Source of the DNA: Mesorhizobium sp.
GTDB lineage: Bacteria; Pseudomonadota; Alphaproteobacteria; Rhizobiales; Rhizobiaceae
Assembly (NCBI RefSeq): GCF_017306585.1
Contig: NZ_JAFKIC010000123.1
Coordinates: 1-59,547, forward strand
DNA length: 59,547 nt
Reading direction: 5' to 3'
The notes under the pieces are model-generated. The model saw nothing but the letters and a program-made list of their open reading frames with translations, searched no databases and was not told where the DNA came from. The position numbers were made by a program, and so were the translations under genes. This document shows, piece after piece, positions 54,306 to 59,547 of the stretch (its first letter is position 1; each line of letters opens with the position of its first letter).

Positions 54306-55070
54306 ATGAGACTTCAAGACAAGCGCGCACTCGTGACCGGCGGGTCGGACGGCATCGGCCTGGCGATCGCGGAGGGGTTTCTGCGCGAGGGCGCCGACGT
54401 CCTGATCGTCGGCCGAGACGCCGGCAAACTCGAAGCCGCGCGACTGAAGCTACGAGTTCACGGTGCAGTAGAGACATTGTCGGCCGACCTGGCGACCGAC
54501 ACCGGCATCGGAGCCGTCGTCGAGCAGGTCAAACGATCCGGCCGTCCATTGGACGTCCTCGTCAACAATGCCGGCGTCGCCTATCTCGTGCCGTTCGATA
54601 GCGTCGACCAGGCGCAATTCCAGCACTCCTTCGCGCTCAATGTGACGGCCGCGTTTTTCCTGACCCAGGGGGTGCTGCCGCATTTCGGCGCCGGCGCATC
54701 CGTCATCAACATCTCCTCCTATTTCGCCGGCAAGATGATCTCGAAGCGGCCATCAAGCCTCTATTCCCTGTCCAAGGGCGCGTTGAACTCGCTGACCAGG
54801 TCGCTGGCCTTCGAACTCGGTCCACGCGGTATCCGCGTCAACGCGATTGCGCCCGGCACGGTCGACACGGCCATGCGGCGCAAGACGGTTGACAACCTGC
54901 CGGCGGCGGCGCAGGCGGAGTTGAGAGCCTATGTCGATCGCAGCTATCCGCTGGGTCGTATCGGCCGCCCAGACGACCTTGCCGGAATGGCAGTTTATCT
55001 CGCCAGTGACGAAGCTGCGTGGACCAGTGGCGGTATCTTCGCCATCGACGGTGGATATACGGCGGGTTGA
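54306..55070 (+). CDS. short-chain dehydrogenase/reductase
   Basis: A 254-residue classical SDR: cofactor loop VTGGSDGIGLAIA, NNAG motif, catalytic Ser in NISSYFAG and YSLSK (Tyr/Lys), then the C-terminal PGTVDTAM and DGGYTAG. It oxidises or reduces an alcohol/ketone with NAD(P); substrate unknown. The ATG at 54306 has GGAG six bases upstream; a GTG at 54294 is less likely. Confidence 0.93.
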   Translation: MRLQDKRALVTGGSDGIGLAIAEGFLREGADVLIVGRDAGKLEAARLKLRVHGAVETLSADLATDTGIGAVVEQVKRSGRPLDVLVNNAGVAYLVPFDSVDQAQFQHSFALNVTAAFFLTQGVLPHFGAGASVINISSYFAGKMISKRPSSLYSLSKGALNSLTRSLAFELGPRGIRVNAIAPGTVDTAMRRKTVDNLPAAAQAELRAYVDRSYPLGRIGRPDDLAGMAVYLASDEAAWTSGGIFAIDGGYTAG

Positions 55071-55274
55071 GAAGCGGCCAAGCGATGATCGCATTCTGGC
55101 CAGGATTCCATCCCCACTCATGACAATAATATCGAGCGTTGTTTACGCAAGTCGTTTCACGTCGATTAACTACTATGTCGTCTCGTTTGCCATATCTACC
55201 ATTCCATGAGAGTGCCTTTAGTGACTTTTTACTTTGATGACGCAATAACTCCCGTCACCAATGGGGGTGTGTAT

Positions 55275-55823
55275 ATGAATCTCTTTTTTGGATTTTCCGG
55301 GCGCATCGGGCGTGGGCAATGGTGGCTGGCCCAGTTGGCAATCCTGGTTCTCCTGGTGGTGACCCTCGCCGCCCTTGTCCATGTCGCAGGCGCATCGGGA
55401 CACAGGCTCGGATCATTCCCCTCGAAAAGCCTGAGCGTCAATCTGGTGCTGCTCATCGGCGGCGCCCTTTCGCTCTGGATCAATTTCGCGGCGACGATCA
55501 AGCGATACCATGACCTGGACAAGTCGGGCCGGTGGTCCCTGATCCTGTTCATTCCCTATATCGGGGGGCTGTGGGTGCTGGTCGAATGCGGCTTTTTCTC
55601 CGGTTCGGACGGTAACAACGACTATGGCCCGCCACCGGGTGCGGATGGGTCGAGGAACGATCTCAACGCCCATATCTCGCGCATGAAGGTCGAGCGCTTT
55701 GCGCAGCAGCAGCCGCGATCCGCTGGCATGGTGCGGCAGACCGGCAGGACAGACCCAGCACCGGTGGCGCCGCAAACGAGGCGTCCCACGGGTCCAACCG
55801 GATTTGGTCGCCGCGGCCTTTAG
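55275..55823 (+). CDS. DUF805 membrane protein
   Basis: A 182-residue protein with FSGRIGRGQWWLAQLAIL at the start, about four transmembrane helices and the conserved IKRYHDLDKSGRWSLILFIP, as in DUF805. The C-terminal tail is long, basic and Pro-rich. Function unknown. The 200-base spacer upstream is AT-rich; the ATG at 55275 is the first with a plausible ribosome site (GGGGGT). Confidence 0.85.
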   Translation: MNLFFGFSGRIGRGQWWLAQLAILVLLVVTLAALVHVAGASGHRLGSFPSKSLSVNLVLLIGGALSLWINFAATIKRYHDLDKSGRWSLILFIPYIGGLWVLVECGFFSGSDGNNDYGPPPGADGSRNDLNAHISRMKVERFAQQQPRSAGMVRQTGRTDPAPVAPQTRRPTGPTGFGRRGL

Positions 55824-56012
55824 GTCGTCTGGATCAAAAGAGAGATTAGCGATCGGCGGCACGAATCCGCGCCGCGGTTCGGCTTCCTGCCAGGCATCCT
55901 GCCGCGAAACCTTCTTCAACCGATTTGCATTCACACAGCCCGCAATCTCCGCTTGATGCGTATTGTGCAACGCGATACGCCGTTGCCCAAATCGACAGAC
56001 CGGAGACTTGCC

Positions 56013-57410
56013 GTGAGCACGCCCAAGACCAGAACCGAAACCGATACTTTCGGCCCCATCGAGGTCGCCGCCGACCGCTATTGGGGTGCGCAGGCGCAGC
56101 GTTCCCTGGGCAATTTCAAGATCGGTTGGGAAAAACAGCCGGCATCGATCGTGCGTGCGCTCGGCATCGTCAAGCGCGCGGCCGCGGAAGCCAATATGGA
56201 GTTGAAGCGGCTTGACCCAGCAATCGGCAAGGCGATCGTCGAGGCGGCTCAGGAAGTGATCGACGGCAAGCTCAACGAGCATTTCCCGCTCGTGGTGTGG
56301 CAGACCGGCTCGGGCACGCAGTCGAACATGAACGCCAATGAAGTGATCTCCAACCGGGCGATCGAGATGCTTGGCGGCGTGATGGGTTCTAAGAAGCCGG
56401 TGCATCCCAACGACCACGTCAATATGAGCCAGTCGTCGAACGACACTTATCCGACGGCCATGCATATCGCCTGCGCCGAGCAGGTCGTGCATCACCTGGT
56501 CCCCGCCTTGCATCACCTGCACAAGGCGCTCGATGCCAAGGCGCGAGCCTTCAACCACATCATCAAGATCGGCCGCACGCACACGCAAGACGCCACCCCG
56601 CTGACGCTCGGCCAGGAATTCTCCGGCTATGCCGCGCAGGTCGCCTCATCGATCAAGCGCATCGTGCAGACGCTGCCCGGCCTACAGGAACTGGCGCAGG
56701 GTGGCACCGCCGTCGGCACAGGGCTCAACGCACCTGTCGGCTTCGCCGAGAAGGTGGCGGACCGCATCGCCGCCATAACCGGCATCGCCTTCGTCACCGC
56801 GCCGAACAAGTTCGAGGCGCTGGCGGCGCATGATTCCATGGTGTTCTCGCACGGCGCCATCAACGCGGCGGCAGCAGCGTTGTTCAAGATCGCCAACGAC
56901 ATCCGTTTCCTCGGTTCGGGTCCTCGCTCCGGGCTTGGCGAACTGTCGCTGCCGGAAAACGAGCCGGGCTCGTCGATCATGCCGGGCAAGGTCAACCCGA
57001 CACAATGCGAGGCCATGACCCAGGTCTGCGTGCAGGTGTTCGGCAACAACTCGGCGTTGACCTTCGCCGGCAGCCAGGGCCATTTCGAGCTCAATGTCTA
57101 CAACCCGCTTATGGCCTACAATTTCCTGCAGTCGGTGCAGTTGCTCTCGGACGCGTCGATATCGTTCACCGACAATTGCGTCGTCGGCATCGAGGCGCGC
57201 GAGGACAACATCAAGGCGGCGCTGGACCGCTCGCTGATGCTGGTGACCGCGCTCGCGCCGACCATCGGTTATGACAACGCCGCCAAGATCGCCAAGACGG
57301 CGCACAAGAAGGGCACGACCTTGCGCGAGGAAGCGCTGGCCACCGGACTGGTGAGCGAAGCCGATTACGACCGGTTGGTGCGCCCCGAGGACATGACGCA
57401 TCCGGGGTAA
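56013..57410 (+). CDS. fumC: fumarate hydratase class II
   Basis: A 465-residue FumC converting fumarate to malate in the TCA cycle. It shows [38 protein letters not shown] and the superfamily signature [11 protein letters not shown]. The start is the GTG at 56013: GGAG lies seven bases upstream and the protein then has the standard N-terminus ([14 protein letters not shown]). The longer frame is not supported. Confidence 0.98.
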   Translation: MSTPKTRTETDTFGPIEVAADRYWGAQAQRSLGNFKIGWEKQPASIVRALGIVKRAAAEANMELKRLDPAIGKAIVEAAQEVIDGKLNEHFPLVVWQTGSGTQSNMNANEVISNRAIEMLGGVMGSKKPVHPNDHVNMSQSSNDTYPTAMHIACAEQVVHHLVPALHHLHKALDAKARAFNHIIKIGRTHTQDATPLTLGQEFSGYAAQVASSIKRIVQTLPGLQELAQGGTAVGTGLNAPVGFAEKVADRIAAITGIAFVTAPNKFEALAAHDSMVFSHGAINAAAAALFKIANDIRFLGSGPRSGLGELSLPENEPGSSIMPGKVNPTQCEAMTQVCVQVFGNNSALTFAGSQGHFELNVYNPLMAYNFLQSVQLLSDASISFTDNCVVGIEAREDNIKAALDRSLMLVTALAPTIGYDNAAKIAKTAHKKGTTLREEALATGLVSEADYDRLVRPEDMTHPG

Positions 57411-57482
57411 GGTGTTTGTCCGCGGTAGAATTTGCTGCCGCCGCTCCATCCGACGACATGAATTTCGCGTCACCGGCACGAT

Positions 57483-57555
57483 CACAGAAATGTACAGTCT
57501 GTGAACAATGTGTCGTCGGATAGACAGCTTTGGTGAACAGTCGGCATCGTCTATC
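57483..57555. promoter_or_regulatory. inverted repeats before the first doxX gene
   Basis: Two dyads lie in the 180-base spacer: CACAGA/TCTGTG (57483-57503) and GATAGAC/GTCTATC (57519-57555, 23-base spacer). GTGAACA also occurs twice. They may be operator sites for the doxX transcript, but no regulator gene is adjacent. Confidence 0.4.
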
Positions 57556-57588
57556 TCTGGTGGCATTCAACCCATTCGGAGAGCCACC

Positions 57589-58011
57589 ATGTCCGTCAAC
57601 ACTTCCGCCGCCGGCGCCGGCACCGCGTCCAACAGCGCCTTCACCATCCTGCTCGGCCGCATCCTGCTTGCCGTCATTTTCCTGCTTTCCGGTTTCGGCA
57701 AGCTCACCGCCATTTCCGGCACCGCCGGCTATTTCGGCGGCCTCGGCCTGCCCCTGCCGACCGTAACGGCGGTTGTTGTCGGTCTGATCGAACTGCTCGG
57801 CGGCCTCGCTGTCCTCGTCGGCTTCCAGACCCGCATCGCGGCCTGGGTGCTCGCCGTCTTCACCGTGGCCACCGGGCTGGTCGCCCATACCGGCTGGGCC
57901 GACCAGATGCAGATGATCCAGTTCCTCAAGAACCTCGCCATCGCCGGCGGCTTCATCCTGCTCGCCTCTTCGGGCGCCGGCGCCTATTCGATCGACGCCA
58001 AGCGCGGCTGA
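57589..58011 (+). CDS. DoxX family membrane protein 1
   Basis: A 140-residue, four-helix DoxX protein: LLGRILLAVIFLLSGFGKLT, then GTAGYFGGLGLPLP and LVGFQTRIAAWVLAVF. DoxX proteins are linked to redox and membrane-associated thiol or quinone processes. GGAGAG precedes the ATG. It is followed by a terminator and then a second doxX. Confidence 0.9.
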   Translation: MSVNTSAAGAGTASNSAFTILLGRILLAVIFLLSGFGKLTAISGTAGYFGGLGLPLPTVTAVVVGLIELLGGLAVLVGFQTRIAAWVLAVFTVATGLVAHTGWADQMQMIQFLKNLAIAGGFILLASSGAGAYSIDAKRG

Positions 58012-58038
58012 AGCCCTCCTCCCAAGCCTGAAAATGAA

Positions 58039-58068
58039 AGCGGCGCGGAATTTTCCGCGCCGCTTTTT
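58039..58068 (+). terminator. intrinsic terminator after doxX 1
   Basis: AGCGGCGCGGAA and TTCCGCGCCGCT form a 12-bp stem followed by TTTTT. Confidence 0.93.
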
Positions 58069-58134
58069 CGTTGTCCAGTTGATGGCGTAGACTGCGATTG
58101 CAACCGGTAACCCGCGCTTGCAAGGGAGGCGGCC

Positions 58135-58533
58135 GTGACCCGCAACGCATTGCTTCTGGTTTCCAGATTGCTGTTTGCCGTGCTGTTCGTGCCATCCGGC
58201 TTCCAGGCGCTCGCCAACATTGCCGGCACGACGGGCTATTTCGCCGGTCTCGGCCTGCCACTGCCCACGCTTGCCGCCTGGGGCACCGGGCTGTTCGAAC
58301 TGATCGCGGGGCTTTTGATACTCATCGGCTTCCAGACCCGCATCGTGGCGCTGCTGCTTGCCGCCTTCTGTATCGCCGCCGGGTTCATCGGACACTACGG
58401 CCAGGGCGCCGATGATGCGACGCTGGCCTTCCTGCACCAGCAGATGCTGATGAAGGATATCGCTATATCAGGCGGCTTCCTGGCGCTCGCCATGGCGGGC
58501 GCCGGCGCATGGTCGGCCGACGGGCGTGGCTAG
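58135..58533 (+). CDS. DoxX family membrane protein 2
   Basis: A 132-residue paralogue of the preceding protein with LVSRLLFAVLFVPSGFQAL, GTTGYFAGLGLPLPTLAAW and LIGFQTRIVALLLAAF. It starts with GTG behind GGGAGG. The two genes are separated by a terminator and should be transcribed independently. It ends nine bases before the convergent ppx gene. Confidence 0.9.
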   Translation: MTRNALLLVSRLLFAVLFVPSGFQALANIAGTTGYFAGLGLPLPTLAAWGTGLFELIAGLLILIGFQTRIVALLLAAFCIAAGFIGHYGQGADDATLAFLHQQMLMKDIAISGGFLALAMAGAGAWSADGRG

Positions 58534-58541
58534 GCCAACGC

Positions 58542-59547
58542 CTACTTCACCGAAACGCTCTGCCCGCCTTCCACCGCCAGCACCAGGCGGCGGTTTGTGA
58601 TGCGCGCCAATTGCGCCAGACGGCCGGCCGGGCGCTCGCCATAGAGGTCGGAGAGCGACGCCGGAAGCACCAGCGCCAACGCGCCGTTGGGGCGGCTTTC
58701 CCACTTCAGCCTCGGCATGACGCCAGGCATGGCCGCCGTCAGCAGGTAGACGACACGCATCATCGCGGCCAGCACGCGCGCTCGCTCCAGAAGGCGCGGC
58801 GGCGCCAGAGCCTTGATTTCGGGCGCGATGCCATCGTTGAAGATGCCGTCGTGGCGATAGGCATTGGCAAGCGCCAGATAGGCGCGACCGGGATGGTCGA
58901 CGCCGATGAAGGAAGCATGCGCGATGATGTTGAGCGACTGCTTGCCGCGATATTCCGGATGCGCGCGCCAGCCGATGTCGGCGAGCAGGCAGGCTGCGTG
59001 GCGATAGCGCGCCTCGTCCTGCGTCTCATCGATACCGAAAGCCTTGAAGGCCTTGCCGGTCCATTCGACGAGATCATGGGCGTGATGAACAGAGCGTGAG
59101 CGCAAAAGCGCCAGCTCCTCGGCCGCAGAGATCAGCGGATCGGCCTTCTGTTCGGCCGCGTCGAGCAGCGAGTAGAGGAAGCCCTCGCGCACGCCTTGCG
59201 CGGAAACGATGATCCTGGACGGCTGCATCGCCGCCATGATCTCCTGCAGCACAAGGGCACCGTAAGGCAACAGCGAGCGGCGATTCTTGGAGACGCCCTC
59301 GATGCCCCGGACCTTCTCGACCTCGCCCCTCGCCACCTGCTTGAGGAAGCTCTGGGCGCTGTCGGCCGATATTTCGTAATGGTGCATGACCCCCAGCGGG
59401 TAGTTGGTCATCTCCATGTGCAGACGGGCGAGGTTTCGCCAAGTGCCGCCGACCGCGTAGAAGGTCCTACCCTGCCCGCCTTTCAAGAGTTTTGCGCGCG
59501 CCAGCCCCTCATAGACGACAAGCCGGATCGAGTTCGAGCCGATCGAC
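58542..59547 (-). CDS. ppx: Ppx/GppA phosphatase family gene, 5' end outside window, apparently internally deleted
   Basis: The frame enters from the right edge as SIGSNSIRLVVYEG, the phosphate-1 motif at the N-terminus of exopolyphosphatase/pppGpp phosphatases. About six residues later it continues as GRTFYAVGGTWRNLARLHM, which in full-length proteins lies some 190 residues further on. The catalytic glutamate region and the second GGGS-type phosphate motif are therefore missing although the frame is open. The C-terminal part is complete (RIIVSAQGVREGFLYSLL, HD-like HAACLLADIGWR) and ends GGQSVSVK. As it stands it should lack polyphosphatase activity; an assembly collapse is the alternative. 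Confidence 0.8.
   Translation of the reverse strand, partial: SIGSNSIRLVVYEGLARAKLLKGGQGRTFYAVGGTWRNLARLHMEMTNYPLGVMHHYEISADSAQSFLKQVARGEVEKVRGIEGVSKNRRSLLPYGALVLQEIMAAMQPSRIIVSAQGVREGFLYSLLDAAEQKADPLISAAEELALLRSRSVHHAHDLVEWTGKAFKAFGIDETQDEARYRHAACLLADIGWRAHPEYRGKQSLNIIAHASFIGVDHPGRAYLALANAYRHDGIFNDGIAPEIKALAPPRLLERARVLAAMMRVVYLLTAAMPGVMPRLKWESRPNGALALVLPASLSDLYGERPAGRLAQLARITNRRLVLAVEGGQSVSVK

Overview
The window is about 59.5 kb of high-GC alphaproteobacterial chromosome. Gene content and style (IleS, RibF and a TIGR01459-type HAD hydrolase close together, Tad pilus subunits, HrcA/CIRCE-controlled groESL, DUF1636 behind a cobalamin riboswitch, ChoX-like choline-type binding protein, MipA, DUF2189, CsbD) suggest a member of the Rhizobiales, most likely Mesorhizobium or a close relative. 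No rRNA, tRNA, CRISPR array, complete insertion sequence or prophage was seen.

Layout. 1-9.2 kb: tail of an unidentified gene, an ATP-grasp enzyme, an M16-M16-patatin operon, rsmD-rluB, tadA and a lipoprotein. 9.3-16 kb: ileS, mipA, hdeD, ribF and an HAD hydrolase. 16.3-20.5 kb: two tandem von Willebrand A/TadG-like proteins. 20.5-24 kb: LysE exporter, DUF2189, VOC, CAP/SCP lipoprotein and an AT-richer orphan gene. 24.1-27.6 kb: marR-emrA-emrB efflux operon. 27.7-31.4 kb: riboswitch-controlled DUF1636 plus FecBCDE-type ABC importer. 31.6-40.3 kb: several regulators with visible palindromic operators (AraC-GyrI, MarR-GNAT fusion, TetR), an operon of MFS + sugar-lactone oxidase + PLP barrel enzyme, and a divergent ATP-grasp/methyltransferase pair. 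40.3-42.7 kb: groESL. 43-46.1 kb: TadG-like/TadE/TadE operon. 46.1-51.7 kb: LysE, YkgJ-type metal-chelating protein, small unknowns, GST, CsbD, Tat-exported phosphoesterase, TetR/NIPSNAP. 51.7-59.5 kb: hydrolase + ChoX-like protein with a divergent TetR/BetI-like regulator, SDR, DUF805, fumC, two doxX genes and a Ppx/GppA gene that runs off the end.

Regulation is unusually readable: a complete cobalamin riboswitch with a Zur-box-like site upstream, a perfect CIRCE element, and palindromes next to MarR and TetR genes. Many operons use ATGA/GTGA stop-start overlaps, and several genes start at GTG or TTG behind strong Shine-Dalgarno sequences (DUF1636, FecB-like protein, fumC, second doxX, second LysE).

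The most noteworthy items are: the riboswitch/Zur-like double control of the DUF1636-ABC operon; a threefold tandem repeat of the groEL 3' end whose hairpins are preserved by a compensatory base change; a Ppx/GppA gene that appears to lack about 190 internal residues in frame; an orphan ChoX-like binding protein translationally coupled to an alpha/beta-hydrolase; an MFS/lactone-oxidase/PLP operon of unknown pathway; and the expanded Tad-like vWA and beta-repeat surface proteins. All family calls come from reading the translated sequence without database searches.
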